From Galbibacter orientalis DSM 19592 (GTDB lineage: Bacteria > Bacteroidota > Bacteroidia > Flavobacteriales > Flavobacteriaceae), in assembly GCF_000260115.1 (NCBI RefSeq), contig NZ_JH651379.1, positions 2,050,501 to 2,114,500 of the forward strand: 64,000 nt of DNA. Direction: 5' to 3'. The notes beneath the pieces were generated by a model. That model ran no database searches, was not told the DNA's origin, and was given only the letters and a program-made list of their open reading frames with translations. The translations under genes were made by a program, and so were the position numbers. Positions within the stretch are counted from its first letter, which is position 1. Each line of letters opens with the position of its first letter. Shown here piece by piece: positions 17,603-26,551 of this stretch.

Positions 17603-19432
17603 AACCTGCAACGGGCGAAAGACCGTTTAGTCATTGTGGTTCCCATTGCTTTGGCGCTTATTTTCCTATTACTCTATTTTGCGTTGGGTTCGTTATCACA
17701 ATCCATTATGATCTATATGGCGGTTCCCTTGGCGGCCATCGGCGGGATTTTTGCGCTTGCCATACGTGGGATGCCCTTTAGTATCTCCGCGGGTGTTGGT
17801 TTTATCGTACTCTTCGGGGTTGCGGTATTAAACGGCCTGGTACTCATCAGTAGATTGAACTCATTAAAAGAAGAAGGTGTTATGGATATACAGGAACGTA
17901 TTTTAATAGGGACACAGGAACGGATCCGTCCCATTTTATTGACGGCCCTGGCCGCAATAATGGGCTTTTTTCCGATGGCACTTTCCCACGGGGCGGGTGC
18001 TTCGGTACAGCGACCATTGGCAACGGTTGTCATTGGCGGATTGATAACCGCGACCTTGCTTACGCTTATCGTAGTTCCCATTTTATACAGTTTTGTTGAA
18101 AAAACTGGAAAAAACAACAACGGAAAATCGGGTAAAGTTGCTATAAACCCTGCCCTGATCGCCGTTTTATTGGGTCTTATATCAATGGCCATCCCGGCAA
18201 GTGCAAGTGCGCAAACGCAGGATAGCCTCCAGCAAAATGCGCCCCGGCAGGATAGCCTTCAGGTTGAACAAGGGTTTACCCCAATTTCTTTACAGGATGC
18301 GGTTGAAAAAGCCAAAGCGAACTATCCCAAGTTAAAAGCGGCCCAATTGGAAATAGAGAATCAACAGGCTCTGAAAAAAACGGCTTGGGATTTGGGAACT
18401 ACTAATATTTTTACGGGCGGTGAAGAGTTGCCGGACAGTCCCAATGGCGATGAAGGTATTTATACCACCATTGGCGTCCAGCAGCAGAATATCGATGTGT
18501 TCAGTATCGGTGCCAAAAATAGGGTACAAAATGAGAAAATTGCCCTAAGTGAAACGGCACTCGATCTAACCTCCCTTCAAGTCGAACGGGAAGTGAGCAA
18601 GGCCTGGGGCGATGCCTACACCTCCAAACGGAAGTACCAATTGTATGTGGAACTCGATTCCATTTTTAGCGATTTTGAACGGGCGGCGCGTATCCGTTAT
18701 GAGACCGAGGCTTCCTCGAAGCTGGAATATTTGGCCGCCACCAATCAGGCCCGGCAGGTAAGCCTTCAGAAAATGCAGGTCTATCGGGATTATCTGGGCA
18801 ATCTGCAAAAACTGAATTTATGGCTGGTGAGCGATACGCTCTTTACCGTTGCGGATGCAGGTGTAGATGAAATGGACACGCCCATACTACAGCGAAAGGA
18901 TTCGATCACGAGCCACCCGATGCTGCAATATTATGAGCGGCAGATCGAGGTGGCCGATGCCGAGCGTAATCTCAGCAACAAAGCGTTTTTCCCAAAGTTC
19001 AACGCACAATATGGGCGGCAGAAAATTGCGGGACAGAACGGATTCTTCAACTTTCAGGTCGGGATTTCCATTCCGCTCTTTTTCGGCCCTGAACTGGGGC
19101 AGGCGCAATCGGCCAAAATACAGACCCAGATTGCGGAGCAGAATTTCAGGGAAAAACAGCTTCAGGTCAATTCAAAATATAAGGACCTGCAACAGGACTA
19201 TCTAAAATGGCTGGAATCTTGGCAGTACTATGAACAGGAAGCCCTTCCGCTGGCCAAAGAGCAACGGGACGGGGCGGTTTTTGCCTATAAAGAGGGCGGT
19301 ATCGATTATACCACCTTTCTGCAAACGGTACGCGACGCCATAGGCATTCAAAGTAAGTCCTGGGATGCACTTAACAATTATCTGAGATCAAAATACGAAC
19401 TGGAATTTTTCCTCAATTCCGCTAAACAATAA
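17603..19432 (+). pseudogene. C-terminal part of the disrupted CzcA-CzcC fusion (pump helices 8-12 plus outer-membrane factor)
   Basis: The segment resumes the frame of 12416 after the IS. Residues from GTG 17636 (MVPIALALIFLLLYFALG) cover RND helices 8-12, including FSISAGVGFIVLFGVAVLNG. The pump ends near FVEKTGKNNNGKSGK. Next comes a signal-peptide-like stretch (LIAVLLGLISMAIPASASAQ, AxA site near 18211) and then a complete outer-efflux protein from about 18270 to 19432, with FFNFQVGISIPLFFGPELGQ. Reinitiation at GTG 17636 could still make the outer-membrane factor. The layout matches the intact paralogue at 50831. Confidence 0.88.
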
Positions 19433-19443
19433 AGACAGAAACT

Positions 19444-20676
19444 ATGAATTTCAATATAAAATCAATTTTTTACGCAGCCCTGGTCCTATTCAGTTTAAGT
19501 TCCTGTAAACAGGAAAAAACCGCTGAAAGTGGGCACGAAGAGCATAATGAAACAGCTTCTGCCGAAAATGGTGGCGAGCATCAGGAAGAAAGCGCAGGCC
19601 TCGAGGGCAAAAAACTGCACCTGTCCCAACAAAAGTTTGAAGCGATGGGATTGAAGGTGGATAGCCTGCCCACCAAGAGCCTTACTGGGCTCGTGGAGGC
19701 CAACGGGCAATTGGAAGTGCCCCCGCAAAATGAAGCTGCCGTTACCGCAATTATTGGAGCCAACGTGACGAGCATAAAGGTCATTGAGGGCGATAAGGTG
19801 AGCAAAGGGAGCATTTTGGGGTATTTGAGCCATCCCGATCTTATCAAATTGCAGACCGATTATTCCAATGCCTATAATCGGATGAACTTTTTAAATAAGG
19901 AATATGACCGTCAAAAACGCTTGTACGATGCCGAAGTGGCTTCCGGAAGAAAATTTCAGGAAACTGAATCGGAATACAACAGTATGAAGGGGATGGTTAA
20001 GGGGCTGGAATCCAAGTTACGCTTATTTGGAGTTAGTCTGGACCGCATCAGGAACGGGAATGTTTATAGCCAAGTTCCCGTGGTAAGCCCAATCAACGGT
20101 TACGTGGAAAAAGTGAATATTAAAGTGGGACAATTTGTCCAGCAACAGACCGAAATTTTCGAGATCGTGAATACCGAACATATCCACGCCGACCTTATGG
20201 TATATGAAAAGGACGTCAGCAAGGTTAAAGAGGGACAGACGGTGGAATTTAATATCGAATCCCTTCCCGAATCCGATCTGAGTGCAAAAATTTATTCCGT
20301 AGGAAAAACATTCGAGCAGAATCCCAAAGCGGTTCACGTGCACGCTGAGATCGAGAAGAAGCAGGGCAATCTGTTTCCTGGTATGTACATTACGGGTAAG
20401 ATAGCCACTTCAGAGAATCAGGTACCCGCCCTTCCCGAAGAGGCGATCATTACCGAAAACGGGGAGCCGTACATTTTTACGGCCAAAAAGGTAACCGAAG
20501 GTGGCGAGGAAGAATGGGCGTTGAGCCCCTTAAAAGTCGTAACCGGCCAAGAAGATGATGGATGGGTTGAGATTAAACTATTACAACCTTTGCAGTCCGG
20601 CGAAAAAGTGGTCTGGAACAAGGCATATTACCTGATCTCGGAAATGAAAAAAGGGGAAACAGAACACGGGCATTAA
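19444..20676 (+). CDS. czcB: CzcB-like periplasmic adaptor, lipoprotein
   Basis: The 410-residue protein has a lipobox (FSLSSC) and a His/Glu-rich linker (SGHEEHNETASAENGGEH, residues about 29-50) likely to bind divalent metal. A lipoyl half (ANVTSIKVIEGDKVSKGSIL) and a long coiled-coil hairpin (NRMNFLNKEYDRQKRLYDAE) follow. The second lipoyl half is NGYVEKVNIKVGQFVQQQTE, with beta-barrel and membrane-proximal domains after it. The C-terminus is KKGETEHGH. It would link the CzcA pump to its outer-membrane channel. It lies 11 bp after the interrupted fusion gene, so its expression may be reduced by polarity of the IS. Confidence 0.9.
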   Translation: MNFNIKSIFYAALVLFSLSSCKQEKTAESGHEEHNETASAENGGEHQEESAGLEGKKLHLSQQKFEAMGLKVDSLPTKSLTGLVEANGQLEVPPQNEAAVTAIIGANVTSIKVIEGDKVSKGSILGYLSHPDLIKLQTDYSNAYNRMNFLNKEYDRQKRLYDAEVASGRKFQETESEYNSMKGMVKGLESKLRLFGVSLDRIRNGNVYSQVPVVSPINGYVEKVNIKVGQFVQQQTEIFEIVNTEHIHADLMVYEKDVSKVKEGQTVEFNIESLPESDLSAKIYSVGKTFEQNPKAVHVHAEIEKKQGNLFPGMYITGKIATSENQVPALPEEAIITENGEPYIFTAKKVTEGGEEEWALSPLKVVTGQEDDGWVEIKLLQPLQSGEKVVWNKAYYLISEMKKGETEHGH

Positions 20677-20780
20677 ATTTATCATTAGCTGGGCTTGCCA
20701 AAGACTGTTTGTCAATAGGTTAGTAAAGATTTTGGTAAGTCCTGTTTTTACAAAAAAGTTTAACAGATAAAATCAGAAAA

Positions 20781-21119
20781 ATGAAAGAAATTAAAGCATT
20801 TATAAAGCCCAACAGGGTACAAAAAACAATTGAGGCATTGAGTGATGCCGGATTCAAAAGTATGACGCTCTCACAAGGCGAAGGTACGGGCAGGTTCAAA
20901 GCTAAAGGAGCTTCCCCGTCTTTGGACTTTCATATAACCGATAGCCCGGTGGTCAAACTGGAACTGGTGTGCCAAAACGAAGAAGCGAAAAGGGCCATTG
21001 ATATTATTATTGAAAATGGAAAAACACCAACCCCCGGTGATGGGATCATCTATCTTTCCAATGTAGAAGATGCTTTCCAGATCAAGACCGGAAAGTCGAT
21101 AAAGCAATTTCAGAAGTAA
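20781..21119 (+). CDS. PII-like signalling protein of the metal-efflux (PII-NG) type
   Basis: The 112-residue protein has a ferredoxin-like PII fold with conserved start MKEIKAFIKPNRV and B-loop TPGDGIIYLSNVED. The T-loop is shortened and lacks the uridylylated Tyr of GlnB. The position equivalent to GxGRxK is GEGTGRFKAKG. The published PII-NG group is characteristically linked to CusABC/CzcABC cation pumps, which matches its place here directly after czcB. A role in sensing nucleotide or metal status at the pump is inferred. It begins about 100 bp after czcB and is followed 13 bp later by a Fur-family gene. Confidence 0.82.
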   Translation: MKEIKAFIKPNRVQKTIEALSDAGFKSMTLSQGEGTGRFKAKGASPSLDFHITDSPVVKLELVCQNEEAKRAIDIIIENGKTPTPGDGIIYLSNVEDAFQIKTGKSIKQFQK

Positions 21120-21132
21120 AATGCATTGAAAT

Positions 21133-21549
21133 ATGAGTGAAATCGAAACCCTTCTGAACAAGCATAATGTGCGGCCCACCGCAATGCGCATCCTTATTTA
21201 TAAGTTTATGGCGAAAAAGGAAAGGGCCGTAACATTGACCGAGATAGAGCAGGCCTTTGTTAAATCGGACAGGGCTACGCTATCCCGAACCATTAAAACC
21301 TTTGAGACCAATGGAATTGTACATCAAATAGACGATGGCACCGGCATACCCAAATATGCCCTCTGTGAAAGCGGGTGCAATTGTGAGGTAGATCAGGATT
21401 TGCATATTCATTTTCATTGTACCAACTGTGATGAGACGGTTTGCTTAACCGATCATAAAATACCCCACATCAACCTGCCGGAAGGGTATATGGCCGAAAA
21501 TGTCAATTTGGTTGTTAAAGGTATATGCGAAAAATGTAGTGTCGTTTGA
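21133..21549 (+). CDS. Fur-family transcriptional regulator (first of two)
   Basis: The 138-residue protein has an N-terminal winged helix (RPTAMRILIYKFM, then SDRATLSRTIKTFETNGIVH) and a C-terminal metal-binding domain. The latter has LHIHFHCTNCDE and a terminal CEKC, the two structural-zinc CxxC pairs. An unusual CESGCNCEVDQ precedes the His-rich strand. Fur proteins repress transport genes when loaded with Fe, Zn or Mn. Its place between PII and ZIP genes favours a zinc-type (Zur-like) sensor. It ends 10 bp before the second Fur gene, to which it is clearly related. Confidence 0.85.
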   Translation: MSEIETLLNKHNVRPTAMRILIYKFMAKKERAVTLTEIEQAFVKSDRATLSRTIKTFETNGIVHQIDDGTGIPKYALCESGCNCEVDQDLHIHFHCTNCDETVCLTDHKIPHINLPEGYMAENVNLVVKGICEKCSVV

Positions 21550-21559
21550 TTATTTAAAG

Positions 21560-22036
21560 ATGAAAGAAGCTGAAAAAATACTTGCTGGCAAAGGGATTAG
21601 ACCTACCGAAACGAGGTGTACTATTTATAAATACCTCAAAAGGAAGTTTTATGCCATAACATTAAGGGAAATAGAAAAGACTTTCATCAAAAAAAACGAT
21701 GATAATAAAACAGCGGACAGGACAACAATTTTTAGAACCATAAAACTATTTCAAGAAAAGGGAATAGTACATCAAATAGATGACGGAATGGCAGTCGCCA
21801 AATATGCGCTTTCCGATGAAAAAGGTTTGGATCTTCACCTGCACTTTCATTGTACACATTGCGGAAACACATTCTGCTTGCCCAATAAAGTACGCCGGGA
21901 TAGTCTGCCGGATAAGTATGAAATAACCGATGTGAATTTAGTTATAAAAGGCCTGTGCATAAAATGTAGAAAAGCAAAAAACACAAAACGGAAAACGGAT
22001 CAATCAGATTATAAAAATTTAAAGTTATCGCGTTAA
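21560..22036 (+). CDS. Fur-family transcriptional regulator (second of two)
   Basis: The 158-residue protein starts at ATG 21560, where similarity to the preceding regulator begins (MKEAEKILAGKGIRPTETR); an upstream in-frame ATG at 21500 lies inside the first gene. The winged helix has ADRTTIFRTIKLFQEKGIVH. The metal domain has LHFHCTHCGNTFCL and GLCIKC. The first gene's CESGCNC insert is replaced by SDEKGLD, so the regulatory metal site may differ. A basic tail (KAKNTKRKTDQ) is extra. Tandem paralogues suggest two metals or two affinity ranges are read in one operon. Confidence 0.85.
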   Translation: MKEAEKILAGKGIRPTETRCTIYKYLKRKFYAITLREIEKTFIKKNDDNKTADRTTIFRTIKLFQEKGIVHQIDDGMAVAKYALSDEKGLDLHLHFHCTHCGNTFCLPNKVRRDSLPDKYEITDVNLVIKGLCIKCRKAKNTKRKTDQSDYKNLKLSR

Positions 22037-22065
22037 AAATCAAATCAGATATAAACAAAACACCG

Positions 22066-22782
22066 ATGGAAAATTATTCAAATGTCTTGATGTACGGTGC
22101 TATTGCCCCAATTGCGCTATTGCTGGGTGGAATCGTTTCCATTTTAAAAAAACCAAATGTCCAAGTACGGAGTGCTATCCTACATTTTGCCGCAGGGGTG
22201 ATATTCTCGGTGGTTTCAGTTGAAATCCTTCCGGAAATTATGGCTAAGCACGACGTTCCGGAAATTGCAATCGGTTTTGGTGCAGGTGTACTTCTAATGC
22301 TGGGGATTCGCTATTTTTTAGAACCTCAAAAAGAGCAAAAGAAAGAAACCGGATTCCCCACAGCTTTTATACTGGTAATCGCGATCGACTTGTTGATCGA
22401 CGGGGTGCTTATGGGCATCGGTTTTGTCACCAATCAGGAGACCGGAATTTTTTTAGCCGTGGCAATTTCTGTGGAACTGCTTTCATTGGGGATGGCCACC
22501 TCCATCACGCTGGGAAACGCTAACATCAACCGCAAAAAAATAATCTTTACCATACTTGGGTTATCCATTTTGGTTTTTGGAAGTACCTTGTTGAGTGCTG
22601 CCTTATTGGCGGGGGTTTCGACAGGTTTTCTGGAAATCATTTTGGCCTTTGGATTGGCTGCCCTATTGTACCTGGTTACCGAGGAATTGTTGGTGGAGGC
22701 GCACGAAAGCAAGCAAAATATTTGGTTGACCGCCGCTTTCTTCGGAGGCTTTTTGTTGTTTATGCTGCTGCCGGGAGGTTGA
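22066..22782 (+). CDS. ZIP-family-like metal transporter with altered ligand motifs
   Basis: The 238-residue protein has about eight helices with ZIP-like organisation. Helix 4 reads VIAIDLLIDGVLMGIGF and helix 5 AISVELLSLGMATSI. Canonical ZIPs have HNxPEG in helix 4 and HExxHE-like residues in helix 5. Here the His and Pro are missing and only Asp/Glu remain, and there is no His-rich cytoplasmic loop. It may move a different ion, act as an exporter or sensor, or have lost transport. It follows the two Fur genes by 29 bp and is probably co-transcribed. The family assignment is moderately firm; the function is open. Confidence 0.72.
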   Translation: MENYSNVLMYGAIAPIALLLGGIVSILKKPNVQVRSAILHFAAGVIFSVVSVEILPEIMAKHDVPEIAIGFGAGVLLMLGIRYFLEPQKEQKKETGFPTAFILVIAIDLLIDGVLMGIGFVTNQETGIFLAVAISVELLSLGMATSITLGNANINRKKIIFTILGLSILVFGSTLLSAALLAGVSTGFLEIILAFGLAALLYLVTEELLVEAHESKQNIWLTAAFFGGFLLFMLLPGG

Positions 22783-22901
22783 TGAAATCGACGATAAACA
22801 CTCCCGAATGAATATGAAGTAAATAAATATAAATCTGATTTTAAAACGGAGGTGGAAAAAAGGAAATTTAATCATATCGTTCTAAATAATAACGTAATAA
22901 G

Positions 22902-23078
22902 ATGGACTCGATGTTCGAAGATTTTAAAACAGACCTAGATTCCCTTAATCCCCTTGTTAGGAAAAAGGCACTGGAAATTGCCAAACAACTGGTGTTAAAG
23001 AAAAACTATACGGAAAAAGAAGCTATCACTAAGGCCATTATAAAAGCAGAGGAATGGTTTTACGATTTAGAAGGATAA
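22902..23078 (+). CDS. Small helical protein, 58 residues, unknown function
   Basis: ATG 22902 opens a 58-residue frame ending TAA 23076-23078. The product is charged and helical, with no signal or helix for membrane insertion. It begins MDSMFEDFKTDLDSLNPL, has KKALEIAKQLVLKKNYTEKE in the middle, and ends AEEWFYDLEG. It lies between the ZIP and SpoIIAA-like genes with a 23-bp gap downstream, so it should be part of the metal operon. I do not recognise the family. The even, codon-like composition and operon position support a real gene. Confidence 0.6.
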   Translation: MDSMFEDFKTDLDSLNPLVRKKALEIAKQLVLKKNYTEKEAITKAIIKAEEWFYDLEG

Positions 23079-23101
23079 TAATCACTTAACACCTAAAAAA
23101 A

Positions 23102-23458
23102 ATGTTACATATAATCGAGTTGGAAGAAAAAAATATTGTTGCAACAAAAGCGACCGGCACACTGGGAAAAGAGGATATAGAAAAAATCTATCCGCTTATC
23201 CACGCTATACTGGACAAGGGAATGAAGGTTCGGTGGTATTTTGAAATGGAAGATTTTACAGGCTGGGATTTTCCCGGGTTATGGGAGGACCTGAAAATGG
23301 ACACGGCCCACGCAAAAGATTATGAAAAAATAGCGATGGTGGGTGAAAAAAAATGGCAGGATTGGATTGCCCAATTTATGAAACCGTTTACCAACGCGGA
23401 GATCAACTATTTTGATTTGGAAAATAGGGAAATAGCTAAACAATGGATAAAAAAATAA
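23102..23458 (+). CDS. SpoIIAA-like (STAS-fold) protein
   Basis: The 118-residue soluble protein matches the SpoIIAA-like family (PF11964 type). The first strand is IVATKATGTLGKEDIEKIYP, followed by KVRWYFEMEDFTGWD and a C-terminal YFDLENREIAKQWIKK. It has no obvious phosphoacceptor Ser as in true anti-sigma antagonists. Members are common in stress and mobile regions, and their biochemistry is not settled. It is 11 bp before the CDF exporter gene. A second, shorter member with the same C-terminal pattern lies at 59551 at the end of the other Czc module. Confidence 0.78.
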   Translation: MLHIIELEEKNIVATKATGTLGKEDIEKIYPLIHAILDKGMKVRWYFEMEDFTGWDFPGLWEDLKMDTAHAKDYEKIAMVGEKKWQDWIAQFMKPFTNAEINYFDLENREIAKQWIKK

Positions 23459-23469
23459 AATAGATAATT

Positions 23470-24366
23470 ATGGCACACGATCATTCACACGGTTCACAGA
23501 ACTACGGAAAGGCTTTTGGTATAGGAATAGCACTAAATAGCATCTACGTTGCAGTAGAACTCTACTACGGATTTGTGGCAAATTCTTCCGCGCTCTTGGC
23601 GGATGCAGGCCACAATGCAAGCGATGTATTTAGTCTGATACTTGCTTGGGCGGCAATTAAAATAGCCACAAAAAGACCCTCAAAACGCTATACGTATGGT
23701 TTACGAAAAACCACTATTCTCGCCTCAATGATCAATGGCCTGATTATTATTGCAGCTGCGGGACTGATCGCTTGGGACGCCATTCAAAAATTCCAAAATC
23801 CAGCAGAAATTTCCGGTAACATCGTAATGATTGTAGCGGCTATTGGTTTGGTGGTAAACACCGGTACGGCTTTCCTTTTTTGGAAAGGTTCAAAAGGCGA
23901 TTTGAACATACGTGGTGCATTTTTACATATGGCCGCCGATGCCGGGGTAACTTTAGGAGTGCTTCTTGGTGGACTTGCCATTAAATACACAGGATTAACG
24001 TGGATAGACCCTGCGCTTAGTTTGGTCATTGTCCTGGTCATTTTATATAGTGCCTGGGGGCTTTTGAGGGACTCCGTAAAAATAGCCATTGATGCCGTTC
24101 CCAAAAACATCGACATTGATGAAGTGGAAAAATATTTAATGAATATTGAAGGGGTCGAAGAAGTACACGATTTACATATCTGGGCGATGAGCACTACCGA
24201 AACCGCACTTTCTACCCACTTGGTCGTTCCCGATGGGCACGAAGATCAATTTTTATATGATATCCGGGAACAATTGCACGATAAATTTGAAATAACCCAT
24301 ACCACTCTGCAAATAGAACAAGAGTTCGGGGATAAAGAATATAAACCCTATCAAGGTTTGAAATAA
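23470..24366 (+). CDS. Cation diffusion facilitator (CzcD/ZitB-like) exporter
   Basis: The 298-residue protein starts with a His-rich tail (MAHDHSHGSQ) and has six helices. The zinc-site motifs are on helix 2 (LLADAGHNASDV) and helix 5 (LHMAADAGVT), giving the His/Asp tetrad expected for Zn or Co. The cytoplasmic C-terminal domain (about 215-298) has VEEVHDLHIWAMS and THTTLQIEQ. It exports Zn, Co or Cd from cytoplasm to periplasm, where the Czc pump could take over. It sits 10 bp before the P-type ATPase gene and is co-transcribed with it. Confidence 0.93.
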   Translation: MAHDHSHGSQNYGKAFGIGIALNSIYVAVELYYGFVANSSALLADAGHNASDVFSLILAWAAIKIATKRPSKRYTYGLRKTTILASMINGLIIIAAAGLIAWDAIQKFQNPAEISGNIVMIVAAIGLVVNTGTAFLFWKGSKGDLNIRGAFLHMAADAGVTLGVLLGGLAIKYTGLTWIDPALSLVIVLVILYSAWGLLRDSVKIAIDAVPKNIDIDEVEKYLMNIEGVEEVHDLHIWAMSTTETALSTHLVVPDGHEDQFLYDIREQLHDKFEITHTTLQIEQEFGDKEYKPYQGLK

Positions 24367-24376
24367 TAAAATCAAG

Positions 24377-26341
24377 ATGAAGAAAAAACAAAATCTAAGG
24401 GATATCGATAACCAGAAACATTCTGGCGAACATAGCCACGATGATGGCCATAACCATAGTAGTCCGGAAAAGGCATCAAAATTTAGAACCTACCTACCCG
24501 CTATTTTCAGCTTTGTAATGCTGATTACGGGTATTGTCATCGATTATTTTGATGCCTTCCCGTTTTTCGAGGGTTGGGTTCGAATAATCTGGTACGTTGT
24601 AGCCTATATTCCTGTTGGGTTTCCCGTTATTATTGAAGGTTGGAAAAGTATAAAAAATGGGGATTTCTTTACCGAATTCCTTTTAATGTCAATCGCAACA
24701 TTGGGGGCATTTGCCATAGGCGAATATCCCGAGGGCGTGGCAGTAATGCTTTTTTACGCTGTTGGCGAGCTCTTTCAAAGTGCTGCGGTCAAAAAAGCGA
24801 AGGGCAATATAAAAGCGTTGTTAGATGTGCGTCCCAATGAAGCCTTGGTATATCGAAAAAGTGATTATGTACCCGTTGACCCAGAAACGGTAGAGATCGG
24901 CGAAAAAATTCAGGTTCGCGTAGGCGAAAAAATTCCTTTGGACGGTAAGCTTTTATCCGAAAAAGCTTCGCTGAATACTGCTGCCATTACTGGCGAAAGC
25001 AAACCCGGTACCGTTACAAAAGGCGAGAAGGTTTTTGCCGGAAGCATCAACCTCGATGGCGTTATTGAAATCGAGACCACAAAAGAATTCAAGGACAGTT
25101 CCATTGCCCGTATTCTCGATCTGGTACAGAACGCCACTGCCCGCAAATCAAAGACGGAATTGTTCATCAGAAAATTCGCAAGGATTTATACGCCTATAGT
25201 AGTATTCCTTGCTATTGGACTGACCTTTTTACCATATCTATTTGTCGATAATTATGTTTTTGAAGATTGGTTGTACCGTGCCTTGATCTTCCTTGTTATT
25301 TCTTGCCCCTGCGCCCTGGTTGTTTCGATTCCGTTGGGCTATTTCGGTGGTTTGGGTGCTGCCTCTCGCAACGGTATTCTTTTTAAGGGAGCGTCATTCT
25401 TGGATACAATGACCAAAGTGAATACCGTGGTAATGGACAAAACGGGAACGGTTACCAAAGGCGTGTTTAAGATCAAGGATGTTGTTAATAATAATGCCTT
25501 CCCGGAAGCGGAATTTATGAAATACCTGATGGCGATGGAAGAACAGTCCACCCATCCCATTGCCAAGGCGATTCTGGAATATAAGACCGAAGGTGCGGAT
25601 TTTGAAGCTTCCGAAGTATCCGAGGTGGCAGGAAAAGGCTTGAAAGGCACAGTAAACGGTAAAACGGTTTTAGTTGGTAACAAGGCCTTAATGACCTCAA
25701 ACAATATTCAAGTCCCTGCGGAAACTGAAAGCATTGTAGAATCTATTGTAATGGTTTCAATTGATGGTCAATTTGCAGGCTACGTAACCATTGCTGACGA
25801 ACTGAAGGAAGATGCCCACGAAGCAATCAAACAAATCCGTAAAGCGGGGATATCAAGAATCATAATGCTTTCTGGCGACAAGGATTCCATAACCAAAGAA
25901 GTTGGTAGGGAAATGGGTGTGGATAGTGCAATGGGAGGATTATTACCGGAAGATAAACTCAACGAAGTTGAGCGTCTCAAAAGGGAAACCGGTACCACAG
26001 TAGCATTTATTGGGGACGGTATCAACGATGCCCCCGTTTTAGCCACGAGTGATGTAGGTATGGCTATGGGAGGTCTGGGCAGCGATGTGGCCATTGAGAC
26101 CGCAGATGTCATCATCCAAACCGACCAGCCCAGCAAAATTGCAAGGGCCATTCAAATAGGGCGTTCTACCAGACGAATTGTTTGGCAGAATATCGGTTTG
26201 GCATTCGGGGTTAAAATTGCTGTTATGGTCTTAGGTGCTTTTGGAATGGCTACAATGTGGGAGGCCGTATTTGCAGATGTAGGTGTCGCATTCCTGGCCA
26301 TACTCAATGCCATACGTTTACAGAAAATGAATTGGAAATAA
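24377..26341 (+). CDS. Zn/Cd-type P1B ATPase
   Basis: The 654-residue exporter has CPC at 310-312 (SCPCALVVSIPLG), phosphorylation Asp354 (DKTGTVTKG), the HP motif (EEQSTHPIAKA) and GDGINDAPV. The amino-terminus replaces the usual HMA domain with a short His/Asp segment (HSGEHSHDDGHNHSS, residues about 15-30). SCPCALV with the GYFGGLG context fits P1B-2, the Zn/Cd/Pb group. It moves metal to the periplasm using ATP. It completes the zinc operon with the CDF gene. Alternatives such as cobalt transport are less likely given the CPC. Confidence 0.9.
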   Translation: MKKKQNLRDIDNQKHSGEHSHDDGHNHSSPEKASKFRTYLPAIFSFVMLITGIVIDYFDAFPFFEGWVRIIWYVVAYIPVGFPVIIEGWKSIKNGDFFTEFLLMSIATLGAFAIGEYPEGVAVMLFYAVGELFQSAAVKKAKGNIKALLDVRPNEALVYRKSDYVPVDPETVEIGEKIQVRVGEKIPLDGKLLSEKASLNTAAITGESKPGTVTKGEKVFAGSINLDGVIEIETTKEFKDSSIARILDLVQNATARKSKTELFIRKFARIYTPIVVFLAIGLTFLPYLFVDNYVFEDWLYRALIFLVISCPCALVVSIPLGYFGGLGAASRNGILFKGASFLDTMTKVNTVVMDKTGTVTKGVFKIKDVVNNNAFPEAEFMKYLMAMEEQSTHPIAKAILEYKTEGADFEASEVSEVAGKGLKGTVNGKTVLVGNKALMTSNNIQVPAETESIVESIVMVSIDGQFAGYVTIADELKEDAHEAIKQIRKAGISRIIMLSGDKDSITKEVGREMGVDSAMGGLLPEDKLNEVERLKRETGTTVAFIGDGINDAPVLATSDVGMAMGGLGSDVAIETADVIIQTDQPSKIARAIQIGRSTRRIVWQNIGLAFGVKIAVMVLGAFGMATMWEAVFADVGVAFLAILNAIRLQKMNWK

Positions 26342-26350
26342 TATAACTAG

Positions 26351-26518
26351 ATGTCTCAAAACAGAAGAAATAGAAGAAAGAAAAAAGTTCAGAAGCCATC
26401 TAAGAACAAAATCACAAAAAAGGATAAGGTCAAGGGTATTATTGTACTTATCCTTCTGGTTATCGCCGCATTTCTGCTTTACTTTTTTGTGCTAAAAGGG
26501 AATATTCATAAGCATTGA
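26351..26518 (+). CDS. Small basic membrane protein, 55 residues
   Basis: ATG 26351 opens ten bases after the P-ATPase stop and ends TGA 26516-26518. The first 28 residues are very basic (MSQNRRNRRKKKVQKPSKNK). One helix (IIVLILLVIAAFLLYFFVL) and a short tail ending GNIHKH follow. The topology should be cytoplasmic N-terminus, with the His tail in the periplasm. Function is unknown; as the last gene of the zinc operon it may be a small accessory of the ATPase. I know no named family for it. Confidence 0.6.
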   Translation: MSQNRRNRRKKKVQKPSKNKITKKDKVKGIIVLILLVIAAFLLYFFVLKGNIHKH

Positions 26519-26551
26519 GATTTTTTAACAAGGTGTAACTAACGGCTTGCT

